A DNA stretch of 64,000 bases from Lewinella sp. LCG006 (GTDB lineage Bacteria > Bacteroidota > Bacteroidia > Chitinophagales > Saprospiraceae), in the NCBI RefSeq assembly GCF_040784935.1, contig NZ_CP160680.1, forward strand, positions 5,437,802 to 5,501,801. The letters are read 5' to 3'. Numbering within the stretch: the stretch's first letter is position 1; each line of letters begins with the position of its first letter. A program made the position numbers and the translations under genes. This document shows, piece after piece, positions 8,638 through 16,932 of this stretch. The notes beneath the pieces were generated by a model. The model worked only from the letters and a program-made list of their open reading frames with translations, searched no databases and was not told the origin of the DNA.

Positions 8638-9312
8638 CTATTGTGTTTTTTGCCTCTCTAAAACCCCAAATCCATGACTTACCCCCTTGCCAATCCCTAT
8701 CCCGGACGGTAGAAATAATTGCGTGCGGAATTCCAGGTCAAAAGCAGGTCTCAGGACTTCGTGGAGGACTACAGGGTGCTGGCTGGTGAGATTTGTAATC
8801 TCAACATCAAAATGTCCTGGAATGCGCCATTGGATACCTTTAGCAAAGCTGATGAGGTGGCCGGGGATGAGGCGGGTGAGGAGGGCTGTTTTATCAATCA
8901 GCAGCGGCGTAGATTGCCACTGTTTTAGGTTTTCGGAATTGAAGGGTAAATAATTATAAATGCGATAAGTGTGGAATTCCGTATCCCGCTTTAACTCATG
9001 GGTGTTGACCTGAAAATTGGTCATGCTGAGCGGTGTTGTGTGCTCTTTCCATTGGATGTTCCAAATGCTTGAAGCAACTGTACTTTGTACGGCTGGTACG
9101 GCATCTTGTAAGGCAACAAAGCTCGCGCAATCATTATCACAGCGGTATTGAATAAGTGGGTAACGGTACAGTACTTTCCCATCTCCATCTCGATGATTGT
9201 GGAAAAAATCAACGTCCCAACCCACCATCTCGCACCAGGCTCCTCGCCACCGACTAATGTCGCGAAATTTCAAAGGCAAGCCAAAGGTGGTGGTCAGCAG
9301 CTGGATTTTCAT
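8638..9312 (-). CDS. cas6: Cas6b-type crRNA endonuclease, paralogue A
   Basis: A 224-residue protein with the N-terminal pattern DISRWRGAWCEMVGWDVDFF, then HNH and YRYPLIQYR, which it shares with the paralogue at 9945-10715, and a C-terminal Gly-rich loop LPSGIGIGKGVSHGFG of Cas6 RAMP enzymes. Cas6 cuts repeats of the precursor transcript to leave an 8-nt handle. Candidate catalytic His residues are in the FFHNH stretch and in the GVSHGFG loop; which one acts is not decided here. It is the last gene of the csm operon, 14 nt after the preceding open frame. There are three Cas6-like genes for two repeat families. Confidence 0.85.
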   Translation of the reverse strand: MKIQLLTTTFGLPLKFRDISRWRGAWCEMVGWDVDFFHNHRDGDGKVLYRYPLIQYRCDNDCASFVALQDAVPAVQSTVASSIWNIQWKEHTTPLSMTNFQVNTHELKRDTEFHTYRIYNYLPFNSENLKQWQSTPLLIDKTALLTRLIPGHLISFAKGIQWRIPGHFDVEITNLTSQHPVVLHEVLRPAFDLEFRTQLFLPSGIGIGKGVSHGFGVLERQKTQ

Positions 9313-9326
9313 TTTCAGGATTTGAT

Positions 9327-9755
9327 TTACCCGTTGAAGTATTTAATGAAACTCAGCATTTCCTGGAGCCGGGCATAAACCGAGAATGGGGAATTACAGA
9401 AGTAAGCCTTGTCTTCGTAGTCATTAAGCAATTGATTACGGCCTGTTCCAAACCAGAGCAAATAGGCGGGGTGGTTTTCTAAGTAATCCTTTAAAATATC
9501 ATCGTTCTCAAAGCTCTTGGCATCGAAGAAGATGATTTCGAAGTGATCGGTTGCTCCCGTGGTGTTTCCATTCCATTTCGCATTTGGAAAGTAGTCACTC
9601 GGAAAAAGCTGCTTTTTGATGTAATCTACTCTTTGCTCAGAGCAAACTAGTAGAATGTGTTCGAAATGCTTGTCGAGTACGTAAGTCTCTGCGGCTATTT
9701 CTTCTTCAGAAAGTTTGTTGATAAAGCTTGAACAGATTTCAGCAATTCCTGATAT
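9327..9755 (-). pseudogene. Alpha/beta domain open frame without start codon (frameshifted end of the EAD gene)
   Basis: About 142 open codons after a TGA at 9758-9756, ending TAA at 9329-9327. It has no ATG until 15 codons before its end, so it is not a free-standing gene with a normal start. The product reads HFEHILLVC, FEIIFFDAKSFE, HPAYLLWFGTGRN and FSVYARLQEMLSFIKYF, which matches in order the C-terminal domain of the protein at 10727-11503 (RLLLLTP, FDVLIFNDFED, DKAILYYGTG, ARFLSQVYGNLMNLLKY). It is therefore a real coding domain, one frame (-1) away from the upstream EAD frame (9695-9955). A frameshift mutation, a sequencing error or ribosomal frameshifting are all possible. I saw no canonical slippery heptamer in the 9695-9758 overlap. 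Confidence 0.6.
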
Positions 9756-9955
9756 TCAATGTTTAGCTCTTTGCGAGAGACGGTCCCTTCTATTTCTGCA
9801 TCGACATGCCTCTTCATTCTAGCCTGTAACAAGTCCAAGGTGTCTCGTTCGTTCGTTGCAGAGGACTTAAGGTAGGTCGGCAGCAATTGCAGCGCCTTTC
9901 CAGGAGAAGAGACATTCGCCTTTTTCAGGGATTCAATGATTTCGTTAAAAGTCAT
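9695..9955 (-). CDS. Effector-associated-domain (EAD11-like) protein or N-terminal half of a split effector
   Basis: An 86-residue, all-helical product. Residues about 36-78 (TLDLLQARMKRH to EYQELLKSVQAL, with TVSRKE between) resemble effector-associated domains of the EAD11 type, short helical modules thought to pair like with like between sensors and effectors. The same stretch aligns without gaps to the C-terminus of the mCpol partner at 23410-24318 (LIALRRRVIDIE, LITRKE, LLDNLQEEI). The start overlaps the end of cas6b by 11 nt. The frame stops at 9695, while the alpha/beta domain continues one frame away to 9327. If restored, the protein would be EAD plus alpha/beta effector, about 208 residues. 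Confidence 0.6.
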   Translation of the reverse strand: MTFNEIIESLKKANVSSPGKALQLLPTYLKSSATNERDTLDLLQARMKRHVDAEIEGTVSRKELNIEYQELLKSVQALSTNFLKKK

Positions 9956-10715
9956 GAGTCGTATCGTTGGTGGAGAAGCTTTCCTCTACGAAGAAGGCAG
10001 CATTTTCCTCTTGAGGAAGTGATCTGTTTTGAGGTCTTTTTTTACGGTAAGGAAATTGTCTTCCGAAACCATGACTTACGCCTTTTCCGAAGGCTAGGCC
10101 AGGTGGTAGAAAAATATTGGCATCAAAATGCACATCAAATGCTACCCGACCAGCACCGTGCAAACTTAGCTTGCGTGTTTTTTTGAGGTGCTGAATATTT
10201 ACTTCCAGGCGTTCGGGTAATTGATAACCTAGCCCCTTACAAAGGGCCAAAAGCTGGTTAGCTAGGAGTTTTTCTAGGATCTGTATGCGTGCTACTAGAT
10301 TGGGGGCTTTTTGCCATAACTTGTAGTTGTCTTCGTTGAGTGCCAGCCAATCTTCAACCAAATAGAGCTTGGGTGTTTCCAGCATCGCAAAATGAGCCTC
10401 CCTCATTTTAAGGTCTTCGATCCGAAGCGGAAAGGTTTCTCCGTCCCAGTTCAGCTCCCATTTATTGTTGCCCAATACTCTTTGCAAGGCTTCCACGCCC
10501 TCATTAATGGCCAATATCATCGCTTTGCCACGGTACACCCGGTATTGAATGAGCGGATAGCGATAATGGTAATTATCGTCCTTGTGGTTATGAAAGAAGT
10601 CTTCGGTCCAGGCGCCCATTTCTAAAAAAGCACCTCGCCACCGACTAATTTGCTTAGGGTGAAGCGGAAGGTTAAAGACAACTTGGAGGATGCGGATGTT
10701 ATTTTGTTGAGACAT
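9945..10715 (-). CDS. cas6: Cas6b-type crRNA endonuclease, paralogue B
   Basis: A 256-residue paralogue of the protein at 8638-9312: QISRWRGAFLEMGAWTEDFF, HNH, YRYPLIQYRV, and the Gly-rich loop LPPGLAFGKGVSHGFG near residues 204-219. It has a charged C-terminal tail of about 35 residues that the other copy lacks. It starts 11 nt after the two-TM gene and overlaps the EAD gene. Expected role is cleavage of the precursor crRNA at the base of the GTCGC/GCGAC stem. Two diverged tandem copies suggest division of labour between the two repeat families, one copy being redundant, or a non-cleaving binder; this is inference. Confidence 0.85.
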   Translation of the reverse strand: MSQQNNIRILQVVFNLPLHPKQISRWRGAFLEMGAWTEDFFHNHKDDNYHYRYPLIQYRVYRGKAMILAINEGVEALQRVLGNNKWELNWDGETFPLRIEDLKMREAHFAMLETPKLYLVEDWLALNEDNYKLWQKAPNLVARIQILEKLLANQLLALCKGLGYQLPERLEVNIQHLKKTRKLSLHGAGRVAFDVHFDANIFLPPGLAFGKGVSHGFGRQFPYRKKRPQNRSLPQEENAAFFVEESFSTNDTTHDF

Positions 10716-10726
10716 AAGGTTCAGAT

Positions 10727-11503
10727 TTAGGTAATGGAGCGATGCTGTCGGGCACTGCGTTGGTATTTCAGAAGGTTCATAAGGTTACCATAGACCTGGG
10801 ACAGGAAGCGGGCCGAAGATATACTCGGATTAGTCGTGTCTTTGAGAATTCCTGTTCCGTAATAAAGGATCGCCTTATCTGGATAGTCTTGTACAATGTT
10901 TTCAATGATGGTAGTATCTTCAAAGTCGTTGAAAATTAAAACGTCAAAATCATCTAAGCTGCTAGGCAATTTTTTTTGCTCGACAGTTTTCAATTTTATT
11001 TTTTCGAATCCACTGTTTCGGAGTAGTTTGTGTAGTTTTTTATCCGTTTTTCCGCTTGGGGTTAATAGTAACAGTCGGCTATTCTCTACAATTTGCTCTT
11101 CTATGGGGGTGAAGTATTTTTTCATCTCAATTTCCGCTGCTTTTATCGCGCTGTTGTAGGCAAAACGATAAAGGGAATAGCCAAAACCAATCAAAGCAAA
11201 AAATGTGATAGGTATACCCAATGCTAACGGAGCTCCATAGTCTCTTTTGAGGTTAACTTCTACCTGTTGGATTTTTAGATGCAAACCTTTAATTTCTTGG
11301 TGTAGTGCTTTAATAGCTAGCAATTGCTCTTTATCATATATACTGGTATCAACAATACTACTTTGAAGTGAACTGATACGCTGAGTCAATAAGTGAACCT
11401 CCGCAGTTTCTTTCTCAAGTGCTAGATTGAGCGAATGAGTATGAAAAAAAAACAGAATAGCGGCAAAGAGTAATAATATTACTGGGAAGAAGTATTTACT
11501 CAT
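10727..11503 (-). CDS. Two-TM coiled-coil protein with C-terminal alpha/beta domain, candidate type III effector
   Basis: A 258-residue protein: TM segment about 4-22, coiled coil about 30-88 (heptad-like QRISSLQSSI, LHQEIKGLHLKIQQVEV), TM segment about 93-113, then an alternating beta/alpha domain about 137-245 (SRLLLLTP, FDVLIFNDFED, DKAILYYGTG, ARFLSQVYGNL). The last domain is the same family as that encoded at 9327-9755. Its start overlaps the stop of the ATPase gene by 4 nt (ATGA), implying translational coupling. The layout resembles membrane effectors fused to nucleotide sensors, but I cannot name the domain family. Predicted topology is both termini in the cytoplasm, coiled coil outside. 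Function is unknown; its place in the csm operon suggests an ancillary role. Confidence 0.6.
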   Translation of the reverse strand: MSKYFFPVILLLFAAILFFFHTHSLNLALEKETAEVHLLTQRISSLQSSIVDTSIYDKEQLLAIKALHQEIKGLHLKIQQVEVNLKRDYGAPLALGIPITFFALIGFGYSLYRFAYNSAIKAAEIEMKKYFTPIEEQIVENSRLLLLTPSGKTDKKLHKLLRNSGFEKIKLKTVEQKKLPSSLDDFDVLIFNDFEDTTIIENIVQDYPDKAILYYGTGILKDTTNPSISSARFLSQVYGNLMNLLKYQRSARQHRSIT

Positions 11504-14500
11504 TGTTTTATGTTTTGGGTTTCCCTCCAGACTTCATTAGCAAGGCCAGAAAGAAAATTACATTTAAGACCATCTGTTCTCTGGATAATATTTATGTTCT
11601 TGCTTTTTAAATGACTTTTTACCACCCCTAAAATCTTCTTTGAGAACCGAAATTTTTCTGGACTAGAATTATATTGATTTCTAGCAGCTTCTTCGCTTGA
11701 GTACTTTTGTGTCAATGCGCTTATTTTATTATCCCGGGTTCTTTGCTCTTCTTGATTAATTTTATCTCGTAACTCTTCCATACCACTCTCAGACAAGCCT
11801 AAATTAGAGATGTGACTTTCCCTTAGAAAATACCCTTCAATATCGTTATATTCAGTTACAAAAACCTCTACATCACGAAAGTATTCTTTGTTGTCCTTGA
11901 ACGTATCTTCAATCACAAACTGTTTGCCTACTCCATCACTATCTAAGTGAATAATAACTTTCTTGATATGCGTAATTTCTTCAAGAATAATTTTTGCCAT
12001 ACCTGCTGCAAAATGTGCTTTAGTTTTTCCCTTGAAAGATTTGATAAGCACTTCTGACATCCTAAACATATTACTTTCCAGCAAGCATTCAAGGCATTTA
12101 CTGTCATTCCATTTTTCATCTTCAGTAAGCACCAGTATCCTTTTCCCAGCTAGATCGGGAAGTAATTCTTTCTTGAACACCAGCCGTTCTCGCTCATCAT
12201 AGAATCCTTCAGGAAAAGGGGTATTTAATTCTCCCTTCTCAATAATACTGATTTCCTTTTCTAACCGGCCCTCTTTCAAGTAAAGAATTCCCACTTTGTC
12301 GATTTTTCCACCCTCTGCCTGTAAGGCCCGAATAAAATATTCGGAATGCGTTTCTAAGATAAATTGAACTCCCTGGTCAATGGCCTGCAAAAAAAACGGA
12401 GCTAACTTAGATTGTAAGCTAGGATGAAGGTTAGTTCCGGGTTCTTCGACATTAATTAGACCACCAGTTTTTATGTGCAACGCAGTTTGCAGAAGGATAG
12501 GCATCAACTGAGTGATACCGAAACCCAAATCTGCCAAGTGCCTTTGTTTGCCATCTTTAGTCGTTACGATAGCCTTTAAAGACGAACCATCAATAATTTT
12601 TACATTGAAATCAATACCAATATCGAAAGCATCTTTCTGAAATTGTTGCATAAGAAACTGATACTCCTTTTCGGCTTTATAGTTTTCATTTGCCTGAACA
12701 AAACGATGCCAGTCCATTAGTGATATTTCCAAATCCGTTCGATTCTTACTATGGTTATAAATCCGTTCCTGAATGCCTCGGGAAGCAGAAAAATGAGTCA
12801 GTTTTAAACTACCAACTAGTGTTAAAATTAGCGGATTAAGCCATTCTGTCAAGTGATCAAAAATAATATTATCTAAATAGGGAGAAATCAAGACATCTGC
12901 GATCTTACTATCACTATCTCGAAAGACTTTCTCAAGATCTTTTTTGTCTATTGAATCAACTTCCTCACTAATCAGTGATTGAAGTGTTTTGTCAATAAAA
13001 CTTTCATTAGCTTCTCCCCGCAGATATTCTTTTAAACGCCACTTATCACTCAGCAATAAAAGTTCGGATATATTTAAACTACTATTAAATATTATCTTAC
13101 CATTATTAATTTCAATTTTATCTGACTCATTGTTATTTGACACTAACAATCTTTTTAGCTCCTTTGCAAAGGCACTGTCAATCCACCGAACTATCAGATC
13201 ACTTAAATATGTGACTCGATCTTGAACGCTAGACAGCCCATAACTCTCCTTTATTTTTTTGTATTCATCGTGCTCTTCCATATTTCTATCCTGCTGCTGC
13301 TGCTGCTCCTGTTTCGGATTCTGAAACAAGCGTGTTTCGGAACTTTCTAGTGCTTTGAGGTTGTCAACTGCAATTTTGAGTTGGTTCTCTAGATCATTTT
13401 TCTGTTTTGGAAGCTCTTGATATTTTGACGGTTCAAATTTTTCTTTTTCTTTCAATAAGAAGTTACTTTCTTTCTGCAATTTCGACAATCTATCTTGGGC
13501 TAATCCATATTCTTTTTGCAAATTGTTAGATTGCTTTTCTTCTGAAAGTATACCCTGTAATGAATTGACTTTTTTCTCTTCATCCTTTATGTTCCTTTTA
13601 ACATCACTTATTCGCGTTTCTATTTGTGATTTTTTTTCCTCTAACTCAACTTTTGCTGATAGTAGTGTTTCCAGTTCGCTTATCTCTTCTGTTATCTTTT
13701 CTATTTCTTGTTTTAAACGTTCTATTTCTTCTTTCTCTTTTTTACTTTCTAATTCAATACTCGAATTATCTTCCTGAAATTTATCATCGGAAAATTCTTC
13801 CTGATCTTCATCTTCAAGATGACTAAATTGTTCCTCACTCGACAATATTAGTTCTACGGCATTATTTACATCTCTGTCTTGAATTTTATTTGCAACCCAA
13901 GACTTTAACCTATCCTTACGTAACTTCAGAAGTGCAGTGTTATCCCCTAGGAGATCGATAATCCACTGACTACCAAAAGTTACTTCTACCATACCGCTAT
14001 CAGCCCGATAAGTTAATAGTGGTTCCCTGTTCACTTCATTATTTTCACTCTCGCTTAAAGGGGTTATTTCTACTCCTGCCAGGGTAACTCGTTTTACTTG
14101 GTTCTCGGGTTCTCCTGCTTCTCCTTTAAAACGATATTCTACTTTCCACCTTTTTATAGAATTCCAAAAATCATTTCCTCTTTCCGTAGTATTTTCTATC
14201 TGGTGAAAGGAATCTCCATTTTCCTTCTCTACTTCCATTCTCTCTTCAGGAGTACCTTTGCTAGCCTTCTTTTTTTCTTTTATAAAGGAAAAGCATTGAT
14301 TAAAAACAATTTCAGCATCAGGATCATTGGCGACCGATATAAAACTACCCAGTTGGTGCTTTGCACCTTCATCAAATTCCAAATGGCTTAACCCGTTTTT
14401 TTCATAGTTATCACGCAATAGTAATAATGATTTCATCACAGAACTCTTCCCAGCACTGTTAGGACCAATAAGAATAGTAAGCGGCTTAAGGGGCAGCGTA

Positions 14501-14565
14501 ATTTGCTTAAACGAGCGAAAGTTTTCAAAGCCAAGTTCGGTTAAATGCAGGTTAGAGCGTTTCAT
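11500..14565 (-). CDS. OLD-like AAA/ABC-type ATPase with coiled coil and TOPRIM-like C-terminus
   Basis: A 1021-residue protein. Walker A GPNSAGKSS (34-42) follows a RecF/SMC-type start (FENFRSFKQITLPLKPLTIL). The long coiled coil spans about 255-415. The signature/Walker B region reads GFGITQLMPILLQTAL, INVEEPGTNLHP and FILETHSEYFIR. A DUF3696-like FPEGFYDE follows. The C-terminus has TOPRIM-like motifs: LTEDEKW near 812 and HLDSDGVG near 873. OLD-family ATPase-nucleases act in phage defence (Gabija GajA, retron and PARIS partners), but this one lies 6 nt after csm5 and overlaps the two-TM gene, inside a type III operon. It could process nucleic acid or drive the membrane protein; neither is shown. 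It is much longer than usual DUF3696 ATPases. Confidence 0.75.
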   Translation of the reverse strand: MKRSNLHLTELGFENFRSFKQITLPLKPLTILIGPNSAGKSSVMKSLLLLRDNYEKNGLSHLEFDEGAKHQLGSFISVANDPDAEIVFNQCFSFIKEKKKASKGTPEERMEVEKENGDSFHQIENTTERGNDFWNSIKRWKVEYRFKGEAGEPENQVKRVTLAGVEITPLSESENNEVNREPLLTYRADSGMVEVTFGSQWIIDLLGDNTALLKLRKDRLKSWVANKIQDRDVNNAVELILSSEEQFSHLEDEDQEEFSDDKFQEDNSSIELESKKEKEEIERLKQEIEKITEEISELETLLSAKVELEEKKSQIETRISDVKRNIKDEEKKVNSLQGILSEEKQSNNLQKEYGLAQDRLSKLQKESNFLLKEKEKFEPSKYQELPKQKNDLENQLKIAVDNLKALESSETRLFQNPKQEQQQQQDRNMEEHDEYKKIKESYGLSSVQDRVTYLSDLIVRWIDSAFAKELKRLLVSNNNESDKIEINNGKIIFNSSLNISELLLLSDKWRLKEYLRGEANESFIDKTLQSLISEEVDSIDKKDLEKVFRDSDSKIADVLISPYLDNIIFDHLTEWLNPLILTLVGSLKLTHFSASRGIQERIYNHSKNRTDLEISLMDWHRFVQANENYKAEKEYQFLMQQFQKDAFDIGIDFNVKIIDGSSLKAIVTTKDGKQRHLADLGFGITQLMPILLQTALHIKTGGLINVEEPGTNLHPSLQSKLAPFFLQAIDQGVQFILETHSEYFIRALQAEGGKIDKVGILYLKEGRLEKEISIIEKGELNTPFPEGFYDERERLVFKKELLPDLAGKRILVLTEDEKWNDSKCLECLLESNMFRMSEVLIKSFKGKTKAHFAAGMAKIILEEITHIKKVIIHLDSDGVGKQFVIEDTFKDNKEYFRDVEVFVTEYNDIEGYFLRESHISNLGLSESGMEELRDKINQEEQRTRDNKISALTQKYSSEEAARNQYNSSPEKFRFSKKILGVVKSHLKSKNINIIQRTDGLKCNFLSGLANEVWRETQNIKQ

Positions 14566-14571
14566 AAGAAG

Positions 14572-15738
14572 CTATACTTTACTCAATTTTACAAATCCCA
14601 AAGGTTCTCCTCCCAGCGCAAGCTTCCGGGTTTTAGGAGTAGGTATGCCATCGGGGTAAGCACGTTTCTGGACAGCCTCCCGTAACTTATACCAAGTTTT
14701 ATCGTCTACCAAATCCGGGTTTTTAGCCCAGCCGCCAGTCATAAACTGCCAACCAGATGCTGCACCTACTCGTAGGACGCAGCTCTGTTCTGTTTGAGCT
14801 TGTAGGATGGCTCGCTTGATTTCCTGAAGATGATCCATATAGTCGCCAATAACGATAGGGTTGCCTTCTTCTGCCCAAAACTTCAGTTCTTCTTCGATAA
14901 GTCCTAACGTATGATCATTGATTAACCCCGACAATAAGTTCCAATCTGTGTATTTGGCATTTGATTTGATTTTTTCTGCTTTGTACTTAGCGTCTCGTTG
15001 ATTCTTTACGTAATCGATCAAATCAGTAGGAACCTGTAGCCTACCTTCACTGGTTTGTCCTGAGGGAATACATTCCAAGTAGGTAGTTTCTCTTTTTTTG
15101 ACTCCCCACCCGTCTCGGTAATCATTGATAATTTCCAACGTGCGGCATTCGGTAACAGCGGGAAAATAGAAATCTGACAGTCGAAAAAGACGCATAAAAT
15201 CTTTATTTGCGTCCAAATCGTACCCTCCACGAAAACGATTCTCCTGATCTTTTTGGCCGAAGATCGCGGCGTTGATACGACGATCTGAAAAGTAAGTACG
15301 CCCCCTTCTGTTTTCTTGCAACTGGCGTCCGCCCTCCGTCAGAGATGGTCGCTGCTTAAGCAAATAATTGAATAAGACGGTACGAACGCTGCCCTTAAGG
15401 GAAGAGCCCGGAATAGTAGGTCTGGTCGGATTAGCCAAGTGCAGTTGTTCTTTCAATTCGCCACTTCTTGGTTGATGTCCATTAATTTTAACCAATCGAC
15501 TGGATACCTCTTCAGCGGACATACCCTTAAGTAAATGAGCTGTTAAGGGTTCTCCTTTTTCAATCGTACTTACCCATTGCCCCAGCCGGTCTTCACCAAT
15601 TAAGTCAAAAATTTTGCGTTCGTCAATTACGGCGAGTTCTTCATCAAAGGGGATGTAATCAATTTGGGCAGCCAACTTATTTCCTGTACCTACATGTACT
15701 GGGCTTAACGTTTGTAAAATCAGATTTAGCTTACTCAT
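14572..15738 (-). CDS. csm5: Csm5, type III-A effector subunit
   Basis: A 388-residue RAMP protein: N-terminal strand LNLILQTLSPVHVGTGN, then the Gly-rich IPGSSLKGSVRTVLF near 113-127, and the C-terminal GEPLGFVKLSKV typical of Csm5. Csm5 caps the 3' end of the crRNA in the Csm complex and is needed for crRNA maturation in characterised systems. It lies 9 nt after csm4 and 6 nt before the ATPase, within one operon. Length is in the usual range (about 350-420). Confidence 0.92.
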   Translation of the reverse strand: MSKLNLILQTLSPVHVGTGNKLAAQIDYIPFDEELAVIDERKIFDLIGEDRLGQWVSTIEKGEPLTAHLLKGMSAEEVSSRLVKINGHQPRSGELKEQLHLANPTRPTIPGSSLKGSVRTVLFNYLLKQRPSLTEGGRQLQENRRGRTYFSDRRINAAIFGQKDQENRFRGGYDLDANKDFMRLFRLSDFYFPAVTECRTLEIINDYRDGWGVKKRETTYLECIPSGQTSEGRLQVPTDLIDYVKNQRDAKYKAEKIKSNAKYTDWNLLSGLINDHTLGLIEEELKFWAEEGNPIVIGDYMDHLQEIKRAILQAQTEQSCVLRVGAASGWQFMTGGWAKNPDLVDDKTWYKLREAVQKRAYPDGIPTPKTRKLALGGEPLGFVKLSKV

Positions 15739-15747
15739 GGGCTTGAC

Positions 15748-16932
15748 TTAGAGAGGTAGGAAAAGTGCTTGGCCATCACGCCAAACAGGATGATCAACGA
15801 TAGGAATACCCGCCTTGGTCAAGGCGTCAGAATCGGGGCGTAAATCGCCAAGTCTTCCCTCCAAAGAGTGTTGGTTGGAAAATACACTGCCTTCCGTAAC
15901 CATATAAACAGAGCGTTTACGAATACTCAAATGGTTATCATTTGCAGGCTGGGCCATATAGCCCCCTCTACGCTGTAGCTGGTAAGCGGCTCCTTCTTCC
16001 GCAAGAGCTAGCGCTTCATTTTGACGAGGCCAGTACAGTGACAAATTCATTTGCCGGGTAGCAGAAGGTGGAAGTTCTAAGGGATAATTGTCTATAATCT
16101 TAGGAGAGAAACTCCCGCCTCCTGTACTGCGATCCGTCCCCAATCCTTCTTCTCCAAGCAGCTCCCAGGCTGCTTTCACTTGTGCGACCAAAGTCTCGTC
16201 TCTAATATCCATGAGGACGTATAAACCAGCACCCTCGCTGAAGTGCAATTGATCTACCCCGAAAGGCAAAGCATCCTCACCTTCTGGCTGTACCATCACT
16301 TGCTGCTTCATGGCCGTTTTAGTCATTTCCTCTGAAACTATGGTGCCCTTCAATAGATATTTACCTGCCAGCAAATATTTATTACTATATTTTTTTTCAA
16401 TTTGGGCCATGATCCGTTCGCACTCCTCTATCATTTCTTTGCTCTGGTTCTGACGTTTAAGTTCTTTGATGCACTCCTGGTACTTTGTTTTATCCTCTTC
16501 TTTAACCTGTTCAACCGTAATCTTTTCTCGCAATAAATCTCGTAATGTAGAATGTTCTATGAACTCGATATTATGCCTTTCTTTCTCAGCTTTGCTCCCA
16601 AAATCTTCGGACATTATTAGTTGTTCCGCCAGATTTAATGCTGGACGTGGAAAAAAATAATCGATCCCGTGTCGGTGCTCGTAATAAGGAAAAGCGGAAG
16701 ACAATCGAAAACCGTCAAAAAAGGCAGCCCCCTCATTTCCCTTTTCCACATTTTTCATGCCAACAGTATCCTTGCCGTACAACTTAAGAGCTGATACAAA
16801 AAGGGCGGACTTGAGAGTATCCGAATGGAGTCGTAGCTGTGAACGATCGTAGTTCCCTTCTTTTCCACTCGATAAGTGAAAGCCATTCTCGAAGCGAAGC
16901 CTAACTAAGGTATATGAGATTGATGGCTTCAT
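15748..16932 (-). CDS. csm4: Csm4, type III-A effector subunit
   Basis: A 394-residue RAMP protein. It opens LVRLRFENGFHLSSGKEG, carries LHSDTLKSALFVSALKLYG, AFPYYEHRHGIDYFFPRP and the Gly-rich GLGTDRSTGGGSF, and ends HPVWRDGQALFLPL. Csm4 binds the 5' handle (here predicted ACTGCGAC) and docks Cas10. The protein is longer than average (about 300-330), owing to a charged helical insert about residues 125-185 (EEDKTKYQECIKELKRQ). The ATG overlaps the csm3 stop by 4 nt. Confidence 0.92.
   Translation of the reverse strand: MKPSISYTLVRLRFENGFHLSSGKEGNYDRSQLRLHSDTLKSALFVSALKLYGKDTVGMKNVEKGNEGAAFFDGFRLSSAFPYYEHRHGIDYFFPRPALNLAEQLIMSEDFGSKAEKERHNIEFIEHSTLRDLLREKITVEQVKEEDKTKYQECIKELKRQNQSKEMIEECERIMAQIEKKYSNKYLLAGKYLLKGTIVSEEMTKTAMKQQVMVQPEGEDALPFGVDQLHFSEGAGLYVLMDIRDETLVAQVKAAWELLGEEGLGTDRSTGGGSFSPKIIDNYPLELPPSATRQMNLSLYWPRQNEALALAEEGAAYQLQRRGGYMAQPANDNHLSIRKRSVYMVTEGSVFSNQHSLEGRLGDLRPDSDALTKAGIPIVDHPVWRDGQALFLPL

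Noticed and set aside
9695-9758. Programmed frameshift site in the EAD gene
   Set aside because: No X-XXY-YYZ heptamer in the proper frame was found; AAACTTT does not fit. A mutation or sequencing error remains equally likely, so only the frame change is reported.
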